Shown here in pieces: positions 1 to 11,597 of a stretch of DNA of 64,000 nt. Numbering within the stretch: the first letter of the stretch is position 1; each line of letters starts with the position of its first letter. Under the pieces are notes generated by a model. That model was given only the letters and a program-made list of their open reading frames with translations. It was not told the origin of the DNA and made no database searches. Source of the DNA: Streblospio benedicti (Eukaryota; Annelida; Polychaeta; Spionida; Spionidae); contig CM032666.1 of assembly GCA_019095985.1 (NCBI GenBank), positions 59,395,031 to 59,459,030 of the forward strand. Reading direction: 5' to 3'. Made by a program: the position numbers and the translations under genes.

Positions 1-56
1 GCCCTCTACCAATCTGAGCTTTTGTGATTTTTTTTGCATAATATTCAGTCTTACAG

Positions 57-442
57 ATACTACTTTTTGTGACATGCTCTATTCTGGAACTGGGCCCCTA
101 CCTTTTGCAGCTCAAGTCTTTCTGTTCAATCGTGCCCTCTCGTGCTCTCACAATGCATATGATGCCACTACGATCTTTGTAGCTGGAATTAAACACGATT
201 ATATTAAACACGTACAGTGCAACCTGTCCATAAGTGGCTACACCACCCTTGAAAAGTCGTACGTGGATATTTTCATCCCTCCACTTGTCCTATATTATTG
301 TATAGGCGTGGATGGAGACGATATTGAAGAGGCTGTTGATGGGCTAGCGAGTAAAAGATTTGACGTTGAAATTTGTAAGAGTGGGCACATTTCTATGTGC
401 ATTTTGCGTCTAGAGAAACACTCTTCGTGGCAAAACCCATAG
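57..442 (+). CDS. Possible exon, unrecognised protein
   Basis: A 122-codon open frame begins at an ATG at 74. It could extend back to a plausible splice acceptor (pyrimidine-rich, ending TTACAG) just before 57. The translation has mixed composition with buried-looking strands (for example YVDIFIPPLVLYYCIGVDG) and does not look like low-complexity read-through. Its last codons and stop run into the inverted-repeat element that starts near 430, so the true 3' end may have been lost or replaced. I recognise no domain. It lies opposite in strand to the well-supported gene at 1150-8078, so it would belong to a different gene or be a fragment. Without a homologue it stays a weak call. Confidence 0.25.
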
Positions 443-678
443 CGACGTACGGCAGCCGTACGGCAGCCATACAGCAACTTCGTGCCGATTGCTCCAATGC
501 ATTTTATATAGGGTTAAATCCACAGTGAAATTTTGACGTACGGCGCCGTATGTCAGCGGACCGCTGCCGTACGTCAGATTGCTTAATCGCCTAGGGGGCA
601 AATGACACGAACGAGCCGTACGGTGTCTTACGGCAGATTTGCCGTGCGGCAGTCGAATGGCGGTCATCCATTGCTTTG
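430..678. repeat. Inverted-repeat element rich in CCGTACGGC palindromes
   Basis: The left end reads CAAAACCCATAGCG and the right end is its near inverse (GCTTTGGGTTTTG). The interior is packed with variants of GTACGGCAG and CCGTACGGC in both orientations, giving several nested hairpins. This is the layout of a small non-autonomous DNA transposon or foldback element. No clear target duplication was seen. 679-1149 shows nothing beyond ordinary non-coding sequence. Confidence 0.5.
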
Positions 679-1149
679 GGTTTTGGCCCTTCCTTTTTTG
701 ATGTCACATGATTCAGGGCTTCAAGAAAAATGAGGGTGGTCTTGCAGCAGCCCGGCAGAATGTTCAAAATTCAAGATGGTGTCAAAAATGGCCGCCAAAT
801 ACAAGAATATTTAAAAAATAGACCTAAAATGCAGCTAGAAAGTTGCCAGCTGCACTGAACCTAATACTCCAGTTTCGCCCTCTCCAAGTAGTATTTATGA
901 ATGGGCTACAATGGCGATGTAATTCATATCACACCATTCAAATATGGACAAGCGTATTAACGGAGGCGGAGCTATCGCAGAAATACGTCAATCAAAACAA
1001 GTTTTCAGTAACAAATTTTTACAATAGCTCCACCCATTTTACTCTAACGTAACATTATTGTACAAAACCGTGCGCTCGACGCATCATTTGAAACCAATAA
1101 TAACGTGAGTGCTGTGAACTAAACATAAAATGTCTGACTGCACCCTCAC

Positions 1150-1265
1150 GTGAGCACCGGCCAGTGATCGAGCTCCCGGCTGCGGATCCGGGCTTCCTCT
1201 GTGGGCGGTGACACAACCACAAACATGGCGTTCCGCAGCTGGCTGACGTCATACTCGGCAACCAC
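1150..1265 (-). CDS. Exon 7 (likely) of minus-strand coiled-coil gene
   Basis: The minus strand has an acceptor (TTGGCTGTTGCAG) before 1265 and a donor (GTGAGG) after 1150. The open frame between them spells VVAEYDVSQLRNAMFVVVS and continues through PPTEEARI, 38 codons plus two bases. The FVVVS strand recalls the last strands of ZU5-type domains, which would suit the exon upstream, but this is impression only. Reading phase does not join directly to exon 6 (2095-2236, which ends in phase 1). Either an exon of length 3n+2 lies unseen in 1266-2094, or this exon belongs elsewhere. Confidence 0.45.
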
Positions 1266-1937
1266 CTGCAACAGCCAATCAGCTCGTCAGGATAAGGGCC
1301 CGACATCGAGTTCGAAAATAAGTGACGGTTTCTTGTGTTCACCTGTAAGACATTCCAAAAAGTGCTTCTGCTTTTCAACATGATATCCGTATCTGTAGAA
1401 GAAATGTGCGTGTGTCAATAGTTAAGGGTATTCAACGTGTACTGTAAAACTTGTATATTTTGTGACTATTGAATTTTGTGAATTTCATCTACAAATTATT
1501 TTGTGACTATTTAATTTTGCGATTTTGGTCCATCCTGGACCTACTTTACATAGGCTATTAATGTTTGCTGACTATTTAAGTTTGCGTCTTTGTACCTACC
1601 CTCGAAATTCTCAAATTACATTGTGCACAAACATTTCTAGTTTTACAGTAACCTTTGCAGGTAAAAGTGGCTCAAATAACGGAGGGTGGGTGGGGGTGGG
1701 AGCCTGTTTTTGCCCTTTGAAGTTTAAACTATTTTTCTTTCAAATAATCAAAGGTGCAAACATGTTTCCACTAAGCTTATTTAGAAATTACACAGTCCAT
1801 GAGCATACTGCTGACGCTACAAACAAATTAACACAATACATAAGATTTTTATAATCAATGAATGCACATTCGGTTCATTGTGGGTTTCATAATACTTTGG
1901 GGGTGGGGATGGGGGACATTGCTTCTACTGTAAGTCA

Positions 1938-2062
1938 AAGAATAACGTAAGATACCTATTGGAACCTACATTTTGCTCCATGGCGAGGCTGTTTAAGTAA
2001 ATAGCGAAGGCCTCGCCGTGGAGAAAAATGTAGATTCTAATAGGTAACTTTAAATTATTCTT
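1938..2062. repeat. Foldback MITE-like hairpin
   Basis: Two ~50-bp arms are inverted copies of each other: TACCTATTGGAACCTACAT with CTCCATGGCGAGGC on the left, and GCCTCGCCGTGGAG with ATGTAGATTCTAATAGGTA on the right. They enclose a loop of about 25 bases. The element lies in the region between exons 7 and 6. The rest of 1266-2094 holds no other recognisable feature. Confidence 0.6.
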
Positions 2063-2094
2063 TAAAGATTGTTATGGTGTGGGAGGCCACGTAC

Positions 2095-2236
2095 TTTGAG
2101 TGCCCAGACTGGTGATCCTCGCGGGGAGCTCCGTCCACACTCCAGCACGCGCCTGCAGCACCACAGGGGGTAGCAGCTCTGGGTCGTCAGCAGCTGGTGG
2201 GGGAGCATTGAGCTTCAGGTACAGCCTCACCGGCAG
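2095..2236 (-). CDS. Exon 6 of minus-strand coiled-coil gene
   Basis: The acceptor is TTTTCCTGCTGTAG before 2236 and the donor is GTACGT after 2095. The frame starts in phase 0, as required by exon 5, and ends in phase 1. The translation begins LPVRLYLKLNAPPP and continues to a VVLQARAGVWTELPAR stretch. This is a proline-rich loop between two beta-like strands, resembling the alternating hydrophobic pattern of ZU5/UPA beta-sandwich domains. I cannot confirm that family by eye. 2237-2807 is intron with nothing else seen. Confidence 0.6.
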
Positions 2237-2807
2237 CTACAGCAGGAAAACAACGATTGTAAAGGCATTTAGATCATATTCTGGTCACGGATACATTAGA
2301 TTTCTAATTTGAAAAAAAAAGTTCCCACAAAATAGTTCCACAAAAAATGGATACATTTCCTTAGAGTGATATGGCCGTCTCTGGATTGGTTGGTGTATAA
2401 AGAAATGGGATATGTGGAAAAGGCCATAAAAATGTGGGATTTGAATGAAGTGGAATGTGAGAAACCCCCCACCTCCACTGGGGAACATATTTACGACTAT
2501 GTTTGCTGATTCGCATATTTGTTCACATAATTTTATAGAGATTGGTGATATACTAACATAATAACAGCCCCTATAAAACTAACGCATTGCAGGACACAGC
2601 ATCACTACCATAGTATCTGAAGTCCATGAAGTAGTCTATGTAGTCGACAAAAAACAAATTTGTTCTTCATTTTGTTGCTTGTTTACAGTCCAAAGGTCGA
2701 CACTGCAAAGTTTCAAATGGCGGCCTAAAGCGCCCTGCTTTGGACGGTTACTGTACAGGTTCAAAGCTGTATTACACTTTTTTTTGTATTGCTGCATATG
2801 ACGTCAC

Positions 2808-3042
2808 CTCGGGATAGACCCCTGGCGTTTTCACGTGGAGGACATCACTGAGCAGCCTCGCCTCGCGGTATTCGGATGGCAGGCTGTCCCGCTCAGATGC
2901 GGTGATGGAGGATGCGAGCGAGAACTCAAGTAGTTTCGGGTCGACGTCGCCCTCAGCCCACTTGGCCAATAGGCTTGTGGTGTTGCATCCGTTGGCGTCG
3001 TTGCAAGGCACTAGCTCGTAAACGCCATAGCGCCTCGTCAAC
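2808..3042 (-). CDS. Exon 5 of minus-strand coiled-coil gene
   Basis: The acceptor is TTCTCTAACTGTAAG and the donor is GAG|GTGACG. The exon has 78 codons plus the first base that completes the codon left open by exon 4, and it ends in phase 0. It is clearly richer in GC than the flanking intron. The protein starts LTRRYGVYELVPCNDANGC and later contains SLASSITASERDSLPSEYRE. No known catalytic motif is visible. Several overlapping frames are open here, but only this one agrees with both neighbouring exons. Confidence 0.65.
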
Positions 3043-3515
3043 CTTACAGTTAGAGAAAGGACGATAGTAATGATGCGTTCGCGTGCTCTTTCCGACCTCG
3101 AAAATACAAGCTACGTGGTCATACGTACGACTTTTGTCTGTTCTTCTGCCCGGTAGTAAAAGTACTGTACACACTCACTTGCTACACTGCTAACAGAATA
3201 TGGATTCATGTAAAAAGTCATGTATGATACTCTTATCAATTATGTACACATGTGTAAATGTACTCGTGATGTACTTGCACATATAAATTGTGTTTACAGA
3301 CGTTATCATGTTTAGATCTATATAAAACGTATTATTTAAAACTTTTCTGATTTCAGCCATTTTGATTGTCCAATGTCAAGGTCGGTAAGTTGATCCTCAA
3401 AAAATGGTCCGAGTTTCCGACTGGTAACAACTGGGAACATGCGTTTAGGTGAATTTTCTATATGGTAAGCTCGTATTTTCGAGATGGGAAGGACCACGCG
3501 AACGCACCAGAATTA

Positions 3516-3861
<346 letters not shown>

Positions 3862-4234
3862 TTCATTGTATATATATGCTGATTAGAAAGATGTAAAATG
3901 ATAGTAATTGAAATCTAATTACGTATTCTTTGACATAATTGACCACAATCTGCCCCACTAATCTTATAAGGGTCTAATAAGAGCATATTAACTTGGGCTT
4001 TGCTGTAACTTAAACACATTGCTTTCGTGTACTTTGAAAGGTAAATATTTATAAAGTAACTACCTTGCACAATACATGTTATTATAGTTGGTCAAATTGA
4101 TCATTTAAAACAACACAACATTAGGTTATGGTCAGCCAATTTAAAATGTAAACATTAAGAGTATATCATAATTGATTACTCATTCTGCAGCTTTACATAA
4201 ATAGTTTATATCGCTTTAATGTATCATGACATAC

Positions 4235-4572
4235 TTGTACATTGGCCAGTTATCAGGGTTCCTACGAATTCGTTCTCTTCTCGCTTCCTCTTCTTTCTCC
4301 TTCCGTTCTTTCTCTTCTTTTTCTTTCTCTTCTTGTTCTTTCTTTATCCTTTCTGCCATGGCCTTTCGTTCTTTCTCTTTTATTTCCTTCTCTTCTTGTT
4401 CTCTCCTGATCTTCTCTTCCCTTTCCTTTACTTCCCTCTCTTCTCTTTCTTTTTTTTCGCGCTGTTTCCGTTCCTTCATTTCTTGCCGCTTCCGTTTCTT
4501 CTCCACCTCTTCAACTCTCTCATGTTCTAATGCTGCAACTTCAACTTCAAGTTTAGACATCATGTTTTTCAC
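4235..4572 (-). CDS. Exon 4 of minus-strand gene: K/E-rich coiled coil
   Basis: The acceptor is GTAATTATTGTAG before 4572 and the donor is AA|GTATGT after 4235. The exon is 112 codons plus two bases. After VKNMMSKLEVEVAALEHE, roughly 80 residues are almost only K, R, E, Q and a few hydrophobics, i.e. a single long charged helix or coiled coil. The exon ends in NPDNWPMY, a return to globular sequence. The phase joins exon 3 (phase 0) and exon 5 (the split codon AA|G gives K). Such a helix would act as a spacer or dimerisation rod; the cellular role is unknown. Confidence 0.7.
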
Positions 4573-4624
4573 CTACAATAATTACATTGATATTACTAAT
4601 ATAGCCAAGTAATAAAAGGTTATT

Positions 4625-5945
4625 GCGTCACTTCAGCTCAGCTGCTGAAAGCATTGTGTTTTTGCTTCACTTCTATGTAACTAACTATGCTGCTTATGTA
4701 AAAAGTATTATGTATGTATTATGTATGTATGTAACTAACTATGTATGTATGTATGTATGTATGTATGTATGTATGTATGTATGTATGTATGTATGTATGT
4801 ATGTATGTATGTATGTATGTATGTATGTATGTATGTATGTATGTACATGTATGTATGTATGTATGTATGTATGTATGTATGTATGTATGTATGTATGTAT
4901 GTATGTATGTATGTATGTATGTATGTATGTATGTATGTATGTATGTATGTTTGTCTCCAGACAAGCTTGTGGGCGTACCGATGAACCGATTTCGTTCAAA
5001 CTTTATACAACTATGAGGTTTGAGGCGACACCAAAGTGATTTGATTTTGGGCAATCTGCCAATTAAACTGCGCTTTCCACACGGCAATTATGGTCCATTT
5101 ACAACATTCTTATTACTATTGAATAGACAATTACAGATCAATATTCTACTAGCTGCAAAATAGACTAGTTGGTGCTGTTTGCTATTTGGTGCTATAAGAT
5201 CAATAGACAGTGGCATATTATTTGTGGCTGGTATAGCTATTGTAATTGTGTACTTTTAATCATGATTTCCAAAACATTTTAGTAAACAAGTTTATTGTCC
5301 ATAAAGTCAAGGTTGTTCTAGCGAGCATACATTGTTTCAGTATATATCTTAATTGCCCGTAAGTCAATGTTATTCTAGTGACGCTGTGTTCTTTCTACAA
5401 TTTTGATCTAGTTGCATCGCTTCAGCTCAGCTGCGGAAGCAAGCATTGAGTTTCGTTCGTTTGTAACTAACTAACTATGTAACTAACTATGTATGTCTCC
5501 GGGCAAGCTAGAGCTTCAACCGTTGCACCGATTTCGTTCAAACTTTACACAACTATGAGGTATGAGACGACACCAAAGTGATTTGATTTTGGGCACTCTG
5601 CAAATTAAATTGTGCTTTCTAGAAGCCCATTTATGACATTTTTACTGATATTCAATGCACTCAAGCCAGCAAAAAAAATCAATATTCCAACCAAGCAGAA
5701 AATATTGATTATTGGGTTTGAATCTGATATTGATTATTATCTGTTATTCGAATAGTACTATTGTATGGCAACACAAATATCGGTTTGCAGGATGTATTGA
5801 TTCTGATTCATTCTGATTTTCTCCTCAAATTCATAAATTTCTTGATTGTAAAGTATACATCATTTCAGTATATATCTTAATTGCCCATAAGTCAACGTCG
5901 TTCCAGAGACGCAGTGTTCTTTGAACACTTTTGATCTAGTTATAT
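4625..5945. repeat. Two tandem copies of a ~0.5-0.8 kb repeat with internal microsatellite
   Basis: Two head-to-tail copies share a start (CTTCAGCTCAGCTGC at about 4634 and 5419), a GTATGT tract followed by GTCTCC and ACCGATTTCGTTCAAAC, then AAGTGATTTGATTTTGGGCA, and an end TTTTGATCTAGTT near 5405 and 5935. In copy 1 the tetranucleotide tract is expanded. An inverted fragment of the same repeat occurs near 51,965-52,035. Repeats with an internal GTAT tract and tandem units recall non-autonomous Helitron-like elements; that assignment is inference. 5946-6702 is AT-rich intron. Confidence 0.6.
4737..4951. repeat. (GTAT)n microsatellite, ~215 bp
   Basis: This is a tetranucleotide array, nearly perfect with one ACATGT variant in the middle. 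It is the expanded core of the tandem repeat at 4625-5945 and lies in the intron between exons 4 and 3. Confidence 0.95.
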
Positions 5946-6702
5946 GAGTGGGTGTAAGATATATAGGAGAATATCTCACCAAGTTTGGTTGTTGACACGC
6001 AAATGAGTACTGTTAACACTACACACAAGCTGATATCTTACACACACGAATATAATGACCTTTTTCTCTCATGCATATGCTCGGCAATAAGGCATAGAGA
6101 CCACATAAATCTCTCCAATTTCTATCCGAAAACAAAATACATGTAATTCAACTTGTTGACCTAGTTAAAATCAATATGACAAAAACTGCTTTGTATTATA
6201 TCAGCATCCCATTCCTTTATCCATTGTTTTTCAGATTCTTTATTTGAATGAGTCTCTTGGAGGAGATGCAGAGAACTATAGTGCTTGTTATTTCTTTTTA
6301 ACCAGTTGAACAGACAAAGGCGCTTTTTATTGTCGAGCAAAAGAGATTTTGCAAAGTACGAAGAACGGAGTCGTAATGAAAAAGAAAAAAATAAAGTTGA
6401 GTGTTAATGTCTCTTTAAGTCCTTATGGGAAAATTGATATAAATTTATAGGCGTGCGCATTTTAGAAAGGTTGGTATACCTAAAGGTATTGTAAAATACA
6501 CATGTGTATACATATTTGTTTTCAGGGCTCAATAAACATGATGCTCATTCGTGCATGTGGCAAACTGTAAAGAACACGTGCCAAAAAGAAGTATTTCATT
6601 GTCCCAAAAAGCTTCTAATGCAGGGGCATGTTTTTTTCTCTTTCATGGGATAAAATATAAACAATAAATTTACGCACGATTGTAATGGTAAGTTTGACCC
6701 AC

Positions 6703-6854
6703 CTTGCTTAATGTAGCGTCCATGCCCTCACCAAGACTGTAGGCTTCATAAGCGGCTGCCAGGGCGGCGTACAGTGCCCTCACCCCGTCCAGCAGTCCCT
6801 GCTTGCTGTCAATATGGAGGCCAAGGTCACCTGCTGCACCAGTGCTGGAGCCTC
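6703..6854 (-). CDS. Exon 3 of minus-strand coiled-coil gene
   Basis: The acceptor is CACACCCAGCAG and the donor is AAG|GTGGGT. The exon is 152 bp and completes the glycine codon left by exon 2. It reads GSSTGAAGDLGLHIDSKQG, then a helical run LLDGVRALYAALAAAYEAY, and ends MDATLSK in phase 0. The small, alanine-rich helix looks like part of an all-helical N-terminal domain that runs into the charged rod of exon 4. Confidence 0.65.
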
Positions 6855-6937
6855 CTGCTGGGTGTGAACGAGTAATCAACTAACGTTACTGAGTGTAGCT
6901 TATTTTTTGAAAGATGTTCAGTGTCAGACACATATGT

Positions 6938-7012
6938 CTCTCTCTCTCTCTCACACACACACACACTCACACACACAAACACACACTCACACACAAACAC
7001 ACACACACTAAC
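6938..7012. repeat. (CT)n(CA)n low-complexity tract
   Basis: A CT run passes into interrupted CA repeats (CACACAAACACACACTCAC). It lies in the intron between exons 3 and 2. Confidence 0.85.
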
Positions 7013-7395
7013 ATCATAAGAGCCAGTATCTTAAAATATTCACTGACCCTTCTGATACATTACTGGCCCTGCAAGCGCTGTAGGTGCAAAGCATTGCTTG
7101 GGAGTCTGGGGGTATTCCCCTCCCCCTTCAGAAACTTCTTGAATTTATTTAAAAGATTTATACAACTGTCAACTGTCGCCATATCCTGTTGGCATAGTGA
7201 AGGTAGAGAAGATCAAGCTCTTTTGTATTTGGAGTAGGTGCTCTGCAAAAATCGAATGCGAAATTCCGCCAAATTTTATGGTTGCCAGTCGGGCCATCAT
7301 TTTAGAAACATTACTGGCCCTTCTAAGGTTGTACTAGCCTCGGGCCGACGAGCCAGTGCCAAATTTTGTCAATGCTCCTTCGCCGTGACTCGCAC

Positions 7396-7486
7396 CTGAT
7401 GACCTGCTGAGCGCACCTTCGGCGATTATCCTCAGGCTGCCTAGTCTCTCGACAACCTCACCCAGACTCGCACTGACAACCTTCAG
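7396..7486 (-). CDS. Exon 2 of minus-strand coiled-coil gene
   Basis: The acceptor is TTTGTCTGTTCCAG and the donor is CAG|GTGCGA. The 91-bp exon gives LKVVSASLGEVVERLG and SLRIIAEGALSRSS, an amphipathic helix pattern, ending in phase 1. It fits exactly between exon 1 (phase 0 end) and exon 3 (two-base start). Confidence 0.6.
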
Positions 7487-7928
7487 CTGGAACAGACAAA
7501 GTTTGAGATTTACCAGACAGTGGCTACATGTACGCTATACTTGTGTATTTTATGAACTTTTGACCTCATATGGATCCCTGTGACCTCTTTAAATGTGTGG
7601 TGTGACTTCTTCATCTTCTTCATGAAAATTGCACAGTTTATCAGCAGGGGCAATATCATACTGACAACTATATATACAAAAAAACATACACACATAATCA
7701 TATATATATAGTCTCCACAAAGGCGCAAGACTAAACATATATTTGCATAATATACATTAAAACATAACACAATTACATCGTTTGAAATCAATAAGTGTCC
7801 TTCTATTCGTTCATGACACATCGCGTGTAACCATACACGTTGCTTTGTCTTTCTCCTCTACACTCTACCGGCGGCAAATTCACCCATGGCCTGTCTTACC
7901 CTCAGACCTGTGTGCCGCACTGACCCAC

Positions 7929-8078
7929 CTCGGCTGTGACGTGTGTCAGGTAGTCCTGGGCCGCCGCCGCGTCTCTCCCTAGTGATCGCCCTGTGACGTC
8001 ACCGGCCGTGATATGTACGTCGAGCGTGTCACACAGACGTCGCAACTCAGATACGTACGGCGTCCCCGGCGGCGCCAT
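7929..8078 (-). CDS. Exon 1 of minus-strand coiled-coil gene (start codon exon)
   Basis: The chosen start is the ATG at 8078 (context GTCATGG, purine at -3 and G at +4). It sits in a CpG-rich patch unlike the AT-rich surroundings, which suggests a first exon near a promoter. Fifty codons run from MAPPGTPYVSELRRL to YLTHVTAE and end at a good donor (GAG|GTGGGT). The same frame is open further upstream to 8159, through a short tandem repeat, so an upstream splice is not excluded. Together exons 1-6 encode about 370 residues: helical N-terminus, charged coiled coil, beta-rich C-terminal part. The gene is not recognised. A death-domain/ZU5-type adaptor is one possibility, but no death domain is seen. 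Confidence 0.55.
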
Positions 8079-8090
8079 GACGTCTGCCGG

Positions 8091-8197
8091 CGACAAAAGT
8101 TTTGAGCCTGCTAAATCAAACTGACTTCCCTGACAAAAGTTTTGAGCCTGCTTAATCAAAGTGGCTTGCCTGACAAAGGTTTTTAACCTGCTAAATC
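8091..8197. repeat. Three ~41-bp tandem repeats abutting exon 1
   Basis: Three copies of a unit containing GACAAAAGTTTTGAGCCTGC follow each other immediately upstream of exon 1 on the minus strand. Read on that strand each unit contains TTTAGCAG or TTTTGTCAG, i.e. acceptor-like ends. 8200-8940 beyond it shows nothing recognisable. Confidence 0.85.
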
Positions 8198-8944
8198 CGG
8201 CGACGATGTGAAAGAATGAATTGTTACTCCATATTCATCAGTAGCAAATTTAGCCCACTGTGGTTTTATCGTCTGTCTACTATAGTTTTTGTAGAAAAAA
8301 TGCAAACACTTCACTGATCATAGTATGCTGTGATGATGTCACTTCCAATGTGTCTCATATCACGAATCAAGACAGTTTGTAGTCTCAGCTTATTGAGATC
8401 ATGAAAATGAGAAAAATAGGAAAGTTAAACATCTCGTGATCATGTCTGATATTAAGTCTACCAAGCATTGAAATAAACCAGGCAAACGTACTGTGATAAC
8501 GTGGTGATAATGCGCATTTAATGTGACAATCAGAATTCAAGTATTGTTATCATCTTTATTATATTCATAAAAAACGATCTAAACCGTTAACGACACTTTG
8601 CTAATGATTTGGATTTTATAAAGTCTTTTCTACGTACTCGACATCTGTGTACTTTATATTTTAAACTGCATGTATAATGACCGATTCGGCGTATGGGCGC
8701 ATGACACATTTGTCACAACATACAACTGCCGAACACTGTCTTTAAAAAAAAGTAACCACATCCAGCTACTTGTAATATGGACGGTTTCAATTGTCCGTTT
8801 GCCATTTATATTTGTAAGGAGTGATGTAATAAATCGATGCACAAAGTTGTAAACTTAACTTGTATCTCTTCAAACGAATGTAAATGTAAATGCGCTTGTT
8901 TATAGTCGCAATGAACAGCTTTTTGCCGTTTTCTAGCGACTTTA

Positions 8945-9215
8945 CATCTGCACCACGGCAGTGGCATCATTGTCACACTATATCTTTCTCAACTCCCCTG
9001 GGGGCATACAACACTGGCTGCATACAGTATTGCTGCTGTATGTTGCGCACACGTGCTTTATCACCCACGTTTGCGATCTGTACCTATTTAACGTGTAGGT
9101 ACCACGGAGCAGTGTTCAACCTGTTAGAGGTAAGTTTGCTCAACACTTACCATTAGACCCGACCTGGAATCGAACCCACGACCTTATGGTCACGAGTCTA
9201 ACTCGAGTCTAGATT
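8945..9215 (-). repeat. tRNA-derived SINE, copy 1
   Basis: The minus strand carries a degenerate tRNA-like head (B box GGTTCGATTCC near 9165-9175) followed by a body shared with the copy at 24,950-25,239 (AACACTTACC, CCACGGAGCAGTGT, TGTACCTATTTAACGTGT on the plus strand). The A-box part of the head is poorly preserved here. Confidence 0.65.
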
Positions 9216-10989
9216 ATTAAGCATTAAGTGTTTGCGCACAAAGTTTGCCACTGGGGCCGGGTCCTCTTACACACAAAAATGGTATGTGTGGGCCATCGGT
9301 GGTACCTAGAAATGTAGTGCCACCGCCGTAGATGTCAGACTCAAAAATATGGTGAAGCTCTGACCTACAATGTAGTACCCAAAATATAATGTCATATGCG
9401 ACATACATTATAAATGTTTTGATAATCCTCAATCATAATGTTACTAAACTGATGATATGAATTAAATAAATTCAAATTTTATTACCTAATTATAATATTG
9501 TGATTTGTCAAAATTTGCTTGAACTTCAAACATGTGACACAAAAATATACAGAATGTTGAAATATTATGACCCAAAAATGCAATGGATGGGGAAATTGTG
9601 ACACAAAAGCATAATGGACAGCGCAAAAAGCTACCGCTATCCTATGGCACATCAGTACCCACCCAACCTATTGGAGCCAACCATGCTCTAGTGGGACATG
9701 TAAATGATTAAAAACACGTTGTCAAATCCAATAAATCTTATGTGTATATAAGAACATGGAATACTTACCCCAGAAGGAAATTTCTATCTAAACCACACAA
9801 ACATAAGCTATGTTATGGAAAACACAAACCAGCATGTATCCCAGCAATGTCTAAATGAACTTCCTCGTCGGACCTGTGCACATTACGTCGACGTCTGCAG
9901 TCGCATGAATTGAGTCAAGAAGTCAACGGAGCATTTCAATGGTAAACAGCAAGAATATGGTATGGAAGGACTAGTAGGGACATGCTATATTCAAGATAAG
10001 CTGATTGGAAAAGTCTTTATATATGTTTTTTTTTTGTCTTTTACTACAAAATATTAATAGAGTTTAGTTGATATTTGAAGCTGAACCTTCAAAATAGCAC
10101 TGCCCGCTTTGAGACAGTTGACAATGTTAAGAAATGCCCTTAAATCATGCCACTGTAGACCTGGATGCCTAAGAATCGAAGATTCGCTTTCGGTTCCAAA
10201 TGGGGCTAATGCCACTGGTGCCAACCAATACATGATACATGTATACTTATGATTGTGGACCTCCACGGCAGTATCTAATTACAAATTACGCACAAAGACC
10301 GACGGCGATTCTGACTGTGCGCTTAAATCGACACTAAATAGCACTAAGGTACCGTTCATTATTTATGGGGAGGGGGTGGGTGATTTTCTGAAAATTTATG
10401 TACAAAGTCTGAGACACCCCCCCCACACACACACAATTCATGTACAAAGTTGATAGCCCGCCATCAATTTCATGTACAAAGTTGCCCCCCCCCCTTTAAT
10501 TTCCTTCGCCCCCTCCTCATAAATAATGAACCGACCCTAACCATAACCAGGCTTCCTGTTATCAGGAAAAAAAATCAAATCAAGTGAGCATTTTGTCTGT
10601 TAAAGAGATTATACGGATGACCTATTTATTATTTTATGCGCATTGTAAGTCATTCTATAGATCTATTAGATATCTACAGGATTAATCCTCTTTTTCCGTA
10701 TCTAATTCTCGTGCCTTAGTTTTTTCTACGGTAGTATAATTTATGGAATGTTTTGGATTTCTAGTATAAATTGCACAAATGTGTTATCTTTAAAGTAGGA
10801 CTATCATGATCCCAAATTTACATGAATAAATGCACATCAATGAGTTGTCGTCTTGGAATCAAAGAACACCATTGTATGTCCATTGTTCGTGGGTTTGCTA
10901 TTGAACTGAGTTGATTGTCTAAAAATGCAGCATATTACTACACTTTAAGAAAGGAACATATCATTCTCAGATGAATCATGCTTTATTCA
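9216..10989. other. Non-coding stretch without recognised genes
   Basis: Mostly AT-rich sequence. 10,370-10,500 has short direct repeats of ATGTACAAAGT between C-runs. An acceptor-like site before 9842 opens a 22-codon frame, too short to call. No RNA gene or transposon end was recognised. Confidence 0.5.
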
Positions 10990-10997
10990 TGCAATTT

Positions 10998-11135
10998 CAT
11001 ATGCAGATCCAGGGGGCAGGGGGCAAGCACCCCACTTTTCATACTTCATACTTTCATACTTCATTTTCATAGTTTTTTTTGTACACGTCCGCCATCGATC
11101 CCGCATATGAAACCCATGAAATCCCTTAAGCGAAC
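10998..11135. repeat. Repeat shared with 23,975-24,135
   Basis: The left end is GCAGATCCAGGGGG. The body has CACCCC, ATACTTCATTTTCATAG and GAAACCCATGA in the same order as in the second copy, which ends CTCCTGGATCTGCTG. Ends of the form CAG..CCAGG suggest a hAT-type MITE. 11,136-11,597 shows only a short CpG-containing region with no feature I can name. Confidence 0.5.
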
Positions 11136-11597
11136 GGGACATTTGACCTGGCGGGCGTGTTCATGATGGCATTGGCCGGCACATGGCCATCGGGCATACA
11201 TGTAGCCTTGAGGGGCACATTTGACCTTGTGGCCGTGTTCGCCGCAAGGCGTTCTGAGGTATGCAGTGTCTACGGTGTTGACAAACTTACAGTTGTTATG
11301 GGCACATCAGCAACGGCTCTCTGCGTTATGAGTATGTCGGGACAGGGAATGATTTTATTGAGGTGTCCGTGAGATCAACATACATCAAACGTGCGTTCTA
11401 CTCGTGTATACCTTGCGCTCTACGCACCGTGTGATTACTAAAGTAAAGCATTCGCACGTTCATGCATGGTCCAGAGAATGCACTGTACCGGTACTGTATC
11501 TGTGCCGGCAACGTGCGGGTAAATCCTCTGTGATTATACGAATATTAGCGTATGGTCTCCGCACTGCCTCTTTACGGTCAGACAATGACGTAGGGTG

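Noticed and set aside
1055-1381. 108-codon minus-strand frame
   Set aside because: A different frame on the same strand (1150-1265) has matching splice signals and a more protein-like sequence.
4623-5087. MYVC / HTYI repeat proteins
   Set aside because: By-product of the (GTAT)n tract.
8091-8197. CRISPR-like array
   Set aside because: Only three abutting repeats without spacers, in an animal genome; an ordinary minisatellite.
9842-9910. Short plus-strand frame behind an acceptor (QCLNELPRRTC..)
   Set aside because: Only 22 codons to a stop, no polyadenylation signal or linked exon seen.
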